A stretch of DNA of 36,845 bases, taken from positions 1 to 36,845 of the forward strand of contig MVZQ01000006.1 of assembly GCA_002068435.1 (NCBI GenBank), written 5' to 3'. Below are positions 7,101 through 17,400 of the stretch, one piece after another (the first letter of the stretch is position 1; each line of letters opens with the position of its first letter). A program made the position numbers and the translations under genes. The stretch is from Euryarchaeota archaeon ADurb.BinA087 (lineage in GTDB: Archaea; Halobacteriota; Methanomicrobia; Methanomicrobiales; Methanospirillaceae). The notes beneath the pieces are model-generated. The model saw only the letters and a program-made list of their open reading frames with translations, had not been told where the DNA came from and searched no databases.

Positions 7101-9362
7101 CTACCAGCAGGAGAAATAGAACGTTGTGCCCTTGTCCACTTGGGATTCTACCCAGATGCGGCCCCCGTGCATCTCGACAATCCGCTGGACGATTGCAAGG
7201 CCAATCCCCGTGCCTTCATATGCATCAGAAGTCTGCAGTCTCTCGAACACCCCGAAGATCTTTTCTGAATATTTCATATCAAATCCGATTCCGTTATCCC
7301 TGATAAAGTACATGAGCTGCCCGTCCCGGGTCAGGGAACCGATCTCCACAAGCGGAGCTTCCCTCTTCTGCGAATACTTTATTGCGTTCCCGATGAGGTT
7401 TGCATACACCTGCTTTAACAGCGACGGGTCTGCCTGACAGGGAGGGAGATCCCCTACTTTAAATTCCACCTTTGAGAATGCGGGATCTTTTCTGATCTCG
7501 TGGAGGATCTCCCTTACCATGACGGAAGGCTGAACGGTCTCCTTCTCAAGGCCCCTCATCCTCAGTCGCGAAAAGGCAAGGAGGTCATCGATCAGCCTGC
7601 CCATCGCGTGCGCATTGTTCCGGAGCGATTCAAGGTAATTCCTGTCTTTTTCCGGGATGTCTGTGAGATCCTGCAGGAGGATTGAGGAATACCCGGAGAT
7701 GGCTCTCAGGGGTGCCCGGAGATCGTGGGAGACGGTATAGGTGAAGGATTCGAGGTTCTTGTTGACCTCGGTTAGCTGCCGGGTCCGTTCGTCCACCCTG
7801 GTCTCGAGCTCGGTATTGAGATCCTGTATCTCTTTTTCGACCTCTTTTAACCGGGTGATATCGTTGCCTATCGATAGGATCTCAACAACCGTACCTTCCT
7901 TGTCATACAGGGGCCGGTTCGTCCATGCTATCCATACCCGGCCGCCATCCATCTTCGTATTCTCGTTTTCAGTCACTTCATATTTTTCCGGATGGACGGC
8001 GAGGTCGAGGATCTTAAAGCGGAGATTCTCCCCGTTGCTCCCAAATTCCGGTACGATGGTCCCGACAACATTCTGCCCGATAATCTCCTCGGTATCGAAT
8101 CCGAAGAATTTCAGTGCATAATCATTGATAAAGGTGATATTTCCCAATGTATCGAATCGGAGTATGATGCTGTTGGCACTCTGAACAAGGGTGCGGTACT
8201 GCTCTTCTTCAGCCTTGAGATCAGCCAGCGTGGTCTTCACTCGTGCGACCATCGAGGAGATACTCTCTTCCAGGGCGATGAGTTCTTCGCTTATCGGCGG
8301 TGTGATGGGATGGTCAAGATCTCCTTCTGCTATCCTGTTCACATCCTGCACCATGGTCTTGATGGGGCGGGTAAGGGTCTGGATCACGATGAGGGCAAGC
8401 AGACCGCAGATAACAAGGGCAACCAATCCCAGCGAAATCAGGAAGAGGGAACTCTCATTAAGGGCGTCATGGATTGGTTGATTGCTATACGTCAGCTCAA
8501 CAATCCGGCTCGCATCTGAGCCGTAGCGTTCGTCCTTGAGATCAATGAAGAGATACTTGACGGTGTTCCCTTCAGAGGAGCTGGGAATAGTAAGGGTTGT
8601 CCGGTTGGCAAAAATCCCTCTGAGCAGTGCAGTGAGTGCGGGATCTTTAACCTCCACGGGAGTGTCATTAATGCTCTCCCTTAACGTCGAATCGAAGATA
8701 CGGACATTCACCAGGTAGGGATTGGCCTGTTTCACCTTCCGGAGGAGGTTTTCATCGACGTACCGGTATTTCATCGGGGGTGTCACGTTTGAAATACCAA
8801 CCTCGAGGATATACCGGTGGTCCGGGGTTGGCATATAGGCAAATTTTCTCAATTCGCCCGTACTCTTTTCACCAACGATGCGGTCCGGAAAGAACCCGGA
8901 AGAGCTACGTATGCCGGCAAGGTAATCGGCGAAGTAGGGGGCAAATTCAGAAAAGTTCAGGCCCAGTTCCACGGGATACGTGGTGGCGATGATGGTTGCC
9001 GCATCATCGATCACGTATAGCTCCATCTCCCCTCCGATCTTTTGTTTCACCATCTCGAGATCCATCTTTGCAGGATCTCCGCCTGCCCGGGAATATTCCT
9101 GGAGGAAGGCAGGGAATGCAACCTCCATCTGCTGGTTCAGGCTGTCATCGTAATACCGGAGTGCTTCTTCCTTGGACCTGAAATGTGAGACGATGTTGTT
9201 CTCTGACTGGAGTTTGATAAGTTCAGCATTTTCTTCGAGGTTCCGTTGGGTTGAAAGATAGCTGATTCCGATAAGCCCTGCTACCGCTATCATGAGGATG
9301 AGGAAGATTGCCCCTATCAGGTAGTATGAGAACGGATAGCCACTAATTACGTCCTTCCCCAT
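7101..9362 (-). CDS. Membrane sensor histidine kinase (sensor-HAMP-PAS-HisKA-HATPase)
   Basis: A 753-residue kinase. Domains in order: TM helix about 12-36; an extracytoplasmic sensor of about 265 residues, Cache-like by position; TM helix about 304-330; HAMP linker beginning TRPIKTMVQDVN; PAS about 387-505; a short coiled linker; HisKA with the phospho-acceptor H546 in TVSHDLRAPL; and HATPase with an N-box (GNAIKYSQ), DNGIGFD and EGTGIGLAI. The ATG at 9362 follows a strong GGAGAAGGGGT ribosome site; an upstream in-frame start at 9428 lacks one. It lies just downstream of a paralogue with the same architecture, probably in one transcript. No response regulator is adjacent. The ligand is unknown. 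Confidence 0.92.
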   Translation of the reverse strand: MGKDVISGYPFSYYLIGAIFLILMIAVAGLIGISYLSTQRNLEENAELIKLQSENNIVSHFRSKEEALRYYDDSLNQQMEVAFPAFLQEYSRAGGDPAKMDLEMVKQKIGGEMELYVIDDAATIIATTYPVELGLNFSEFAPYFADYLAGIRSSSGFFPDRIVGEKSTGELRKFAYMPTPDHRYILEVGISNVTPPMKYRYVDENLLRKVKQANPYLVNVRIFDSTLRESINDTPVEVKDPALTALLRGIFANRTTLTIPSSSEGNTVKYLFIDLKDERYGSDASRIVELTYSNQPIHDALNESSLFLISLGLVALVICGLLALIVIQTLTRPIKTMVQDVNRIAEGDLDHPITPPISEELIALEESISSMVARVKTTLADLKAEEEQYRTLVQSANSIILRFDTLGNITFINDYALKFFGFDTEEIIGQNVVGTIVPEFGSNGENLRFKILDLAVHPEKYEVTENENTKMDGGRVWIAWTNRPLYDKEGTVVEILSIGNDITRLKEVEKEIQDLNTELETRVDERTRQLTEVNKNLESFTYTVSHDLRAPLRAISGYSSILLQDLTDIPEKDRNYLESLRNNAHAMGRLIDDLLAFSRLRMRGLEKETVQPSVMVREILHEIRKDPAFSKVEFKVGDLPPCQADPSLLKQVYANLIGNAIKYSQKREAPLVEIGSLTRDGQLMYFIRDNGIGFDMKYSEKIFGVFERLQTSDAYEGTGIGLAIVQRIVEMHGGRIWVESQVDKGTTFYFSCW

Positions 9363-9472
9363 ACCCCTTCTCCTTATCATTCTGTTCCCGGGTAATGGTA
9401 ATGATACTATCGTGTTGGAGATCTGCACTATTATGAGGCGAATCGCCTTTTTTCAAAGGAAGGTATGATACT

Positions 9473-11746
9473 TCAGGCGGATTCTTCGAACGTGAAATAA
9501 AAGGTTGCCCCCTTGCCTGGTTCACTCTCAGCCCAGATTTTTCCCCCATGGCGGTGTATGATTCGTTCGACGCTTGCAAGACCGATCCCGGACCCTTCGA
9601 ACTCTTCTGGTTTATGAAGTCGCTGGAAGGGTTTGAAGATCTGTTCTGAGTACTTCATGTCAAATCCAATACCGTTATCCCTCACGTAATAGAGTATGGT
9701 GGAGTCTCTGACGATTGCCCCGATCTCGATCCGGGGCGCATTGGTATCCCTCGTGAATTTTACCGCATTTCCGATAAGATTTTCATATACCTGCCGGAGC
9801 ATCACCGGATCCGCATAGCAGTGTGGCAATTCCCCGACTCTGATCTCGATCTGCCGGTCTGGCATCGGCTCAAGTCGCATGGCTACGATCTCCCGGACCA
9901 GCGCCGTTGGATCAATCCACTCGCGGCTGAGTTCCTGCCGCCCCACCCGGGAGAGGGTCAGAAGTCCATTGATCAAATTATCCATGATTCCGATGTTCTT
10001 CCGGATTACCTCGATATAGTGCCGCTCCTTCTCATCCAGCCGCGAATCGGTCGATTTTTGCAGGATAAATGAGTATCCGTCAATGTATCGGAGGGGAGCC
10101 CGGAGGTCATGGGATACCGAATAGGTGAATGTCTCCATCTCGGCAGTGGCTTCTCCCAGTTCCCTGGTTCTCTGCTCGACTCTCCGCTCCAGTTCCAGAT
10201 TCAGCTGTCGCATCTCCTTCTCGATGTCCTTTAAACGGGAAATGTCGACAATAGTTCCCCGGGTACCAAGAACCGTTCCTTCATTGATGAATCGTGCGGT
10301 ATTATACACCATGATCGGAAAGATGCTGCCGTCTTTCCTGATAGCGGTGTATTCGTCCCCCTCCGTCTTCTTCCCGTGCAGGACTGCCGTGAAATTCTCA
10401 TTTGCCCGTACACGGTCTTTTGGAACCAGCACATCGAAAAGAGTTATTCCTTTCTCGAGATCCTCTGGGTCATACCCAAATAAGGCATAGGCTGCGGGAT
10501 TAGCAAAGGTGATTTTCCCGGTCATTTCAGTCTCAAAGACCCCTTGAGGCAGGAACTGGATGAGATCCATGAATCGTTTCTCATTGATCTCACACTCCCT
10601 GATCTGCTCTTTCAGCTTTTCAACCATGAGCTGGGTTCTTTCAGCAAGGATTGAGAACTCATAGCCGGTGACCGGCCTGATGGCTTGGTTGAGATCTCCA
10701 CTGGCGATCGTATCAACATCTTCGACAAGCTGCTCAATGGGGCGCGAGATCTTTCGGGAGACCAGGATGGCGATAAGTGCTCCGGAAAGGAGCACAAGTG
10801 CAGCAACCAGGGCATGCTGTATGGCGAGCTGGTTCAACTGGCTGGTAAGGAGTGCGTCATTGTAGGTGATTTTGGCAAAAATGCTGGTATCCGCTCCATA
10901 GGTGGGATCGCGGAGATCAATCACCTGCCAGAAGATGGTCCGTTCCCGCTCATTGTCATGAACCTCCTGGCTGGTCCGGTTCTCCCAGAGGATATAATCA
11001 AGCATGGCATGGTCCTGCTCGGTGGGAACATACGTGGTATTCCCTATCAGCCGCTTCTGCTTCTGGAACAGCAATACTTCTTCAAGATAGGGATTGAATT
11101 CCCAGATATTATTGATCGCATCATGGCCGAGCATTCTCCGCTCCCCCTCAAAATGTTCCGAGCGGAGCCCGAGCTCAAGGATGTATCGGTGATCAGGGGT
11201 TGGCATGTAACTGAATTTTGTCCGGGCTCCTGTGTTCCAGTCATTGACCACCCGGTCAGGGTAGAATCCCGATGTATTTTCTATCTCATGGAGATACTGG
11301 CAGAAGTCTGGGTAGATGACTGTAAAGTCCAGCCCGATGTCGGCAGGCACCGTCGCATATTCGATGACGCACCTGTCATTGATGACATAGACATCCATGC
11401 CGCCTATCGCAGATTTAAGGCCTTCGAGGTCCATTCGGGCAGGGATTCCTCCCGTCCTGTTGTATTCCTGCATCACTACCGTGAACGCCTTCTCCATCTC
11501 GTCGTTGTAGGTCGTATCATAGAGTTTAAGCCCGACATCGTTCAATGTGAAGGAGTTGTCGATGTACATCTCGGTCATGACTCTGAGCCGATTTGCATTA
11601 TCCTTGAGATCCCGGGCAGAATGTGCGTAGTTGACCCATATCCCGGCAAGAACGAGTATGATAATGATAAGAACAATGATCCCGGTGAGGAGATGCTTGA
11701 ATGGCAGCTTTCTATCGGTGATTGGAATCCGGGTCTCCCCCTTCAC
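9473..11746 (-). CDS. Membrane sensor histidine kinase, paralogue of the downstream kinase
   Basis: A 757-residue kinase with the same plan: TM about 16-42, extracytoplasmic sensor, TM about 308-333, HAMP (SRPIEQLVEDVDTIASGDL), PAS (about 390-510), HisKA with H546 in SVSHDLRAPL, and HATPase with NAVKFTR, DNGIGFDM and EGSGIGLAS. The sensor shares with the other kinase a conserved stretch around SGFYPDRVV and YMPTPDHRYILELG, indicating a tandem duplication with diverged ligand sites. The start is GTG, without a ribosome site. A TATA-like TTTTTATGA about 25 bp upstream suggests leaderless translation. It is the first gene of the pair and divergent from the SPFH gene. Confidence 0.92.
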   Translation of the reverse strand: MKGETRIPITDRKLPFKHLLTGIIVLIIIILVLAGIWVNYAHSARDLKDNANRLRVMTEMYIDNSFTLNDVGLKLYDTTYNDEMEKAFTVVMQEYNRTGGIPARMDLEGLKSAIGGMDVYVINDRCVIEYATVPADIGLDFTVIYPDFCQYLHEIENTSGFYPDRVVNDWNTGARTKFSYMPTPDHRYILELGLRSEHFEGERRMLGHDAINNIWEFNPYLEEVLLFQKQKRLIGNTTYVPTEQDHAMLDYILWENRTSQEVHDNERERTIFWQVIDLRDPTYGADTSIFAKITYNDALLTSQLNQLAIQHALVAALVLLSGALIAILVSRKISRPIEQLVEDVDTIASGDLNQAIRPVTGYEFSILAERTQLMVEKLKEQIRECEINEKRFMDLIQFLPQGVFETEMTGKITFANPAAYALFGYDPEDLEKGITLFDVLVPKDRVRANENFTAVLHGKKTEGDEYTAIRKDGSIFPIMVYNTARFINEGTVLGTRGTIVDISRLKDIEKEMRQLNLELERRVEQRTRELGEATAEMETFTYSVSHDLRAPLRYIDGYSFILQKSTDSRLDEKERHYIEVIRKNIGIMDNLINGLLTLSRVGRQELSREWIDPTALVREIVAMRLEPMPDRQIEIRVGELPHCYADPVMLRQVYENLIGNAVKFTRDTNAPRIEIGAIVRDSTILYYVRDNGIGFDMKYSEQIFKPFQRLHKPEEFEGSGIGLASVERIIHRHGGKIWAESEPGKGATFYFTFEESA

Positions 11747-11766
11747 TGATAATAGAAATTCAAGTC

Positions 11767-11775
11767 ATAAAAATG
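11767..11775 (-). promoter_or_regulatory. TATA-like element of the kinase pair
   Basis: On the minus strand TTTTTATGA is centred about 25 bp upstream of the GTG start at 11746, where the TATA box of a leaderless transcript would lie. Confidence 0.35.
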
Positions 11776-11959
11776 ATCTGGATCGTTCTTATCATATCGA
11801 AGAATCGAAGTGAAAGATTCGCATTCCAGTGCATGGATTGTCCCGGTTGGCAGGGAGGATATCGTATTGTATCCCTCGCGGTCTCCCGCTTTCTTTTCGA
11901 CACCACCCAGCCAACACAATACCTATCGTATCAGCCATCAAACAGGCTGATCGATCGTT

Positions 11960-12934
11960 ATGGCATCACTTTCAGAGCGAATTCCAACCCCCTCGAGTTT
12001 CGAGAGGACCTCCAATGTCGTTCTCGCAATCGCAGGGGCATTTCTGATCGCGGTTATTGTGTGGTTTGCCACAGAGAACCCGATCTATACGATTGCTGCG
12101 GCCCTGATCGTGGGCTACCTCCTACTCGGGGTCAGGATCGTCCGGCCCACCCACCGGGTGCTGATCGAGTTTCTCGGAAAATTCCAGAGGTTCGGCGGGC
12201 CGGGATTCTACTGGGTCCTCCCGGGCTTCCAGAAGCTCTACGCAGTGAACATCACTGAAAAAATGGTGAATGCCACCCGGCAGGAGATCATCACCGCCGA
12301 CAACCTGAACGCGACCGTGGATGCCCAGGTCTACTTCAAGGTGAAGGATGACGAGGTGAACGTGAAGCGGTCCCAGTACAATGTCTTCAACTACGAGGAC
12401 CAGATCGTCAACCTGGCCCGGACCACCCTCCGTAACATCATCGGGACGCTCTCTTTAAAGTCGGCAAACAGCGAGCGGTCACGGATCAACGATGAGCTCG
12501 GGAAGGTGCTGAAGACCGAGACCCAGTCCTGGGGGATCGAGATCGTCAGGACCGAGCTGAAGGAGATCATGCCTCCGCCCGACGTGCAGGACACGATGAA
12601 CAAGGTGGTCAAGGCCGAGAACGAGAAGATTGCCGCGATCGACTTTGCAACGGCACGGGAGACCGAAGCCGATGGGCTGCGCAGGGCTGCCGTCAAGCAG
12701 GCGGAAGGGGTAAAACAGGCCAAGATCCTCGAAGCCGAGGGGCAGGCCGAGGCGATCCGGCTCGTGAACGAGGCTGCCGACCGGTTCTTCATCGGCAACG
12801 CCCAGAAGCTGAAGTCCCTCGAGGTGACCGAGAGCGCTTTAAAGACGAATACCAAGATCGTCCTCCCGGAAGGCCAGCAGATCGTGAATGTGATTGGGGA
12901 GCTTGCCGGGAGCAAGATGGGGCTGCAGGAATAG
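11960..12934 (+). CDS. SPFH/stomatin-prohibitin family membrane protein
   Basis: A 324-residue protein of the stomatin/prohibitin/flotillin superfamily. Two hydrophobic segments (about residues 20-37 and 43-58) are followed by the SPFH domain (about 60-220), which begins VRPTHRVLIEFLGKFQR and contains the typical TADNLNATVDAQVYFKV strand region. The C-terminal part (about 220-300) is an Ala/Glu-rich coiled coil (ARETEADGLRRAAVKQAEG) as in oligomerising stomatins. Such proteins form large membrane rings or microdomains, often with a NfeD partner or protease; no partner gene is adjacent. It is divergent from the kinases and 240 bp upstream of sbcD on the same strand. A T-run at about 12952-12957 probably ends its transcript. 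Confidence 0.92.
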   Translation: MASLSERIPTPSSFERTSNVVLAIAGAFLIAVIVWFATENPIYTIAAALIVGYLLLGVRIVRPTHRVLIEFLGKFQRFGGPGFYWVLPGFQKLYAVNITEKMVNATRQEIITADNLNATVDAQVYFKVKDDEVNVKRSQYNVFNYEDQIVNLARTTLRNIIGTLSLKSANSERSRINDELGKVLKTETQSWGIEIVRTELKEIMPPPDVQDTMNKVVKAENEKIAAIDFATARETEADGLRRAAVKQAEGVKQAKILEAEGQAEAIRLVNEAADRFFIGNAQKLKSLEVTESALKTNTKIVLPEGQQIVNVIGELAGSKMGLQE

Positions 12935-13115
12935 AAGAACCAACATCCTTTTTCAGGTATCCGTTCACATGAATGTCAGATCTCCCTGGTCTAGTGATTT
13001 TGAGTGCAGTAGTTCAAAAGAAGAAAAAGAGCTCTGGCATTCCTCCCTCCCTCAGCGAACTGGTTTTCCCTAGGCCCTCTTCCCTCGATTCATTTTCTCC
13101 CCGCACTTCTCTATC

Positions 13116-13123
13116 TTATATAG
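13116..13123 (+). promoter_or_regulatory. TATA box of the sbcDC-addBA block
   Basis: TTATATAG is a good archaeal TATA box 52-59 bp before the sbcD ATG, which predicts a leader of about 30 nt containing GGAGACGGTG as ribosome site. It supports a separate promoter for the repair block rather than read-through from the SPFH gene. Confidence 0.55.
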
Positions 13124-13174
13124 GAGCAGTTCTTTACCCTCTACCAATCAATCACCTCCAAGCGGAGACGGTGC

Positions 13175-14401
13175 ATGAAAGTCCTCCATACTTCTGACTG
13201 GCATCTGGGCAACGTGTTGCATGGGAGGAAGAGGTATGACGAGTACGAACAGTTCCTCGACTGGCTGGTGGGGTGTATCAGGGATGAGCAGATTGATGTT
13301 CTGCTGATTGCGGGGGATATCTTTGACACAACTGCCCCAAGCAACCGTGCACAGGAACTGTACTACCATTTTCTCAACCGGGTGGCGGAGATTCATGGCC
13401 TCCAGGTCGTGGTTACCGGTGGAAATCACGACTCCCCGTCATTGTTGAATGCCCCAAAACCCCTCCTTCGGCAGTTACACATCCATGTGGTGGGGGCAGC
13501 CACCCCGGATATATCAGAAGAGGTGTTCCTTCTCAAATCAGGGGATAGCTTGGAATCCGTGATTGTGTGTGCGGTCCCCTATCTTCGTGACAGGGACATA
13601 CGGAGGGTAGAGCCCGGCGAGAGTATCGATGACAAAATGACGAAGATCCAGGAAGGGATCAGCGATCATTACCGTCAGGTGTGGACCGTTGCACAATCGC
13701 TCAGGGGGGATAGAGCGATACCGATCATCGCAATGGGGCATCTGTTCCTTGCCGGGTGCTCCCCAAACGGGGATGACAGGGTCAGGGAGCTGTATATCGG
13801 CACCCTTGATGGTGTTGACCCGGGCAGCATCCTCCATGGATTTGACTACCTGGCACTGGGACACCTCCACGAGCACCGGAAAGTCACAGGAAGTCCATGG
13901 TGCCGGTACTCGGGAGCACCGATTCCCCTTGGATTTGGTGAAGCCGGACAGGAGAAGAAGGTGGTAGTCATCGATCTTCCCGAAGAGGGGACCCGATCGG
14001 TACGGGAGGTCCCGGTCCCCTGCTTTCTAAGGTTGCAGAAGATCCCGGGTACGATCTCCGCAATCGAGCAGACACTGCGAGGGCTATGTGCAGGAGAGGA
14101 GCGTGTCTGGGTTGAAATCGTTGTCGAATCTGGTGGCACCTCGGCGGGTCTCCAGTCACGCCTCCATGACCTTGTGCGGAATTCACCTGTGGAGATCCTG
14201 AAGATTGAGAATGCTGCTCTCACGAATGCGGTATTACGTGCCATGGAGGAAGGGGAGCATCTTGGAGATCTTGATGAGACGGACGTCTTCTCCCGCTGCC
14301 TGGACGAACATGGGATAACGGGTGGGGACCGGGATCAGCTGATCACCCTGTTTCAGGAGATCCTGGTCGCGGTCCGGGAAGAAGACCGATATGCAGAATG
14401 A
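13175..14401 (+). CDS. sbcD: Exonuclease subunit SbcD (Mre11-type phosphoesterase)
   Basis: A 408-residue metallophosphoesterase, the nuclease half of the SbcCD/Mre11-Rad50 complex that trims DNA ends and opens hairpins. Two-metal site residues are visible: D8 and H10 (TSDWHLG), D48 (AGDIFD), N84-H85 (GGNHDS), H189 (AMGHLF), H230 and H232 (LGHLHEHR). The length and the capping C-terminal domain agree with bacterial SbcD; the architecture is closer to that than to the usual archaeal Mre11. The ATG follows GGAGACGGTGC. The stop is 9 bp before sbcC, a typical operon spacing. Confidence 0.95.
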   Translation: MKVLHTSDWHLGNVLHGRKRYDEYEQFLDWLVGCIRDEQIDVLLIAGDIFDTTAPSNRAQELYYHFLNRVAEIHGLQVVVTGGNHDSPSLLNAPKPLLRQLHIHVVGAATPDISEEVFLLKSGDSLESVIVCAVPYLRDRDIRRVEPGESIDDKMTKIQEGISDHYRQVWTVAQSLRGDRAIPIIAMGHLFLAGCSPNGDDRVRELYIGTLDGVDPGSILHGFDYLALGHLHEHRKVTGSPWCRYSGAPIPLGFGEAGQEKKVVVIDLPEEGTRSVREVPVPCFLRLQKIPGTISAIEQTLRGLCAGEERVWVEIVVESGGTSAGLQSRLHDLVRNSPVEILKIENAALTNAVLRAMEEGEHLGDLDETDVFSRCLDEHGITGGDRDQLITLFQEILVAVREEDRYAE

Positions 14402-14410
14402 GGAAGCACG

Positions 14411-17400
14411 ATGCGGATACTGAAGCTCCGTTTCAAGAACCTGAATTCTCTCGCGGGAGAATGGAGCATCGATTTTACGCACCCTGCATATGTCTCACCA
14501 GGTATCTTTGCAATAACGGGACCCACAGGATCAGGGAAGACCACCATCCTCGATGCGATCTGCCTGGCCCTCTATGGGCAGACTCCCCGTCTGAAAACGA
14601 TCTCGAAGAGCACGAACGAGATCATGACCCGGAATGCCGCTGAATGTTTTGCCGAGGTTGAGTTCGAGTCCCAGGTCGGCCGCTTTGTCTGCCATTGGAG
14701 CCAGCGCCGGGCACACAAAAAACCGGAGGGAGAACTGCAGCCTCCAAAGCACGAGATTGCCGACCAGGCTTCGGGAAAAGTCCTTGAGAACAAACTGCAG
14801 AGGGTGGCAGAGAGGGTCATCCAGACCACGGGGCTCGATTTTACCCAGTTCACCCGCTCGATCCTGCTCGCACAGGGTGATTTCGCTGCGTTCCTGAATG
14901 CAAATCCCGATGAACGGGCCCCGATTCTCGAAAAGATAACAGGAACAGCGATCTATAGCGATATCTCAAAAAAAGTGCATGAGAGGAATACCCTGGAGGC
15001 TGGAAAAAGGAACGAGCTCCAGGAGAGGATTGGAATCCTCGAGATCCTCTCCCCAGAGGAAGTCGCTGCTCTGAAGCGTACCTCAGAAGAGATTGGGGAA
15101 GCGATCCGGAAAAAGTCATCTGAACGCGACTCGATCAGGAAGGCTGCAGAATGGCTGCAGCAGATCTCCCGGCTTGAGGCGGAGATCGAAGCCCTTGCGG
15201 AAGAGAACCGATTGCTTGAGGTGAAAAGGGCGGATGCTGCACCCGATCTTGCCCTTCTTGCCCGGGCAAGGAAGTGTCAGCCGTTCGAAGAGTCCTATCG
15301 GGATCTCACCTCTTCGAGAAAACTCTCTGAGACCTATGAAAGCGAGATTGGTGCAGCGAGGGAACAACTGGATGGTACCCGGGTTTCCTATATGGCATCG
15401 CTCAGGGCGTATGAGAGCGCACGGCAACGGTATGAATCGCTGAAGGCTGCTGCAGAAGAAGAGAAACAGGTTCTCATCCGGGTCCGGAATCTCGACACCC
15501 GGATTCAGGAGATAAAAGATCAGATTGCCGAGAAGAAGATCGAGCTGAAGAAGGGTGAGGCCAGCCTCCAGCAATGCACACGGAATATCACCAAGCAGAC
15601 CGAACGGGACAAGGAGAAGAAAGCCGAGCTCACCACGGCCATCACCTACCTTGAGGATCATCCGGAAGATTCCCTCCTGCGGGAGATCTTATCGGGTCTT
15701 GGTGAGAAAATGCGGCACTATGAACAGCTGACCCGGCGTCTTCTGTCAAACAGGGACCAGCTGGCATCACAGACTGCCGAAGTGGAACGGCTCAAAAAAG
15801 CCCATGAAGCCCAGAGAACGCTCCTCGAGGAGATAGATCGGGAGTTTCAGGAGGCAACCGCGGCAGCACGGATGATTGAGGAGACTGCCGATCAACTGAT
15901 GGATTACCGTGAATCCGGATTCTGGCAGTCTTGTGTGGTATCCCTGAAAGAACGGCGGATAAAATTAGAGGCCGAGCTGAAGATTCACGATGCTATCGAG
16001 CAGATTGGCGTGAAGATCCGGGAACGTGAAGAACACCAGGCCCAGCTGAAGGAGGAGATTGCAAAGAAACGGGAGATCCTGTCAGGCCTGATACGTGAAC
16101 AGGATCTGAAAGAAGAGATTCGTGCCCGGATCGAGACCAATCTCGCGCTCCTCCACCGTATCGAAAGCCTTGAAGAGGCTCGAAGTCACCTTCTGGAGGG
16201 TGACCCCTGCCCGTTGTGCGGCTCTCCTGATCATCCTTATGTCCGGGGGACCATCCCCCGTATGGACAGGGTGAAATCAGAATGGGAGGAGATCAGAGAG
16301 GAGTTGAGAATGCTCTCCGACCAGATACGACAGACGGAACTTTCTCTCTCACAATCAGAGACAACCCTCTCGTCTGATATAAGAGCGGTAACGGAACAAA
16401 AGGATCGGATCCGTGAACTGCTGGATGACTCAGTCCTCGGGTTCGAGGATATGGGTTTTGTCACGAACTCCAGCCTCCTGAAAAAGTCCCTCTCCCATGC
16501 CCTCACGCTCTGTGAGGTGCATTCTGCATGGTGTTCCGATATCGTCGCATCTTATGAAGGTATAGTGCCGCGGTTGAAGGATGCCTCCGATGCCGCGACC
16601 CGGATAAAAGAGAGTCTCTCCAGTCATCAGATTGCGTTGGGGAATCTTGACATATCGTTGAAAATTCGCTCAAACACCCTGTATGAGCTGGAGCAGCAGG
16701 TTGCATCGGATGCAGAGGAACTGGCACGATTATATCAGGAAGTTGCCGCTGAACTTCATGGGTTTGGAATAGCGTTTACGGAGGGGACATCGATTGCCGG
16801 GATCCTGGAATCCCTGGAGAAGAGGAAGCGGGAGTTCGAGAAGATGGCGAAACGGAAAACGGATATTGAAAAGGAGATTGACCTCATTGCGGGCACCATA
16901 CAGAACCACCAGAAGCAGATGGAGGATACCAGAGTGGCCGTTGCATCGCAGTTGCAGGGTATCAGCGAGAAAGAGGGGGTATTCGCCGCATTAGACCAGG
17001 AGAGGAAGGAATTATTTGGCACCAGGGATCCCGACCGCGAAGAGAAACGATCGGCTGATGAGCTCCGTTCTGCCGAGGAACAATTCAGAGAGGCTTCCAG
17101 TACGTCCAAAGAGTATGAAACCCGTATTAAAACGTTACAGGAGCAGATCGAGAAGAAGAGCGGAACTCTGGAGCAGATCCTGATCACGGTCCGGGATCAT
17201 ACTTCTGCATTTCTGGCCGGCATCCAAAAGGCAGGATTCTTGGGAGAGGAGGAGTTTAACGCATCACGGATGCCCCGTGACCGGTTTGAAGTGCTCGAGA
17301 AGAGGGAGACTGACCTGATCTTCGAGGAACGGGATCTCTCATCACGGATAAAGGAAAGAACGACTGCCCTTTCATATGAGCGATCCCTGAACCTGACCGA

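Noticed and set aside
9363-9428. Longer N-terminus of the downstream histidine kinase
   Set aside because: The start at 9428 has no ribosome site, while the ATG at 9362 follows a strong one and places the first membrane helix at the expected distance.
10685-11749. Plus-strand frame of 354 codons
   Set aside because: It is fully antisense to the histidine kinase, which has clear domains, and it shows no family motif.
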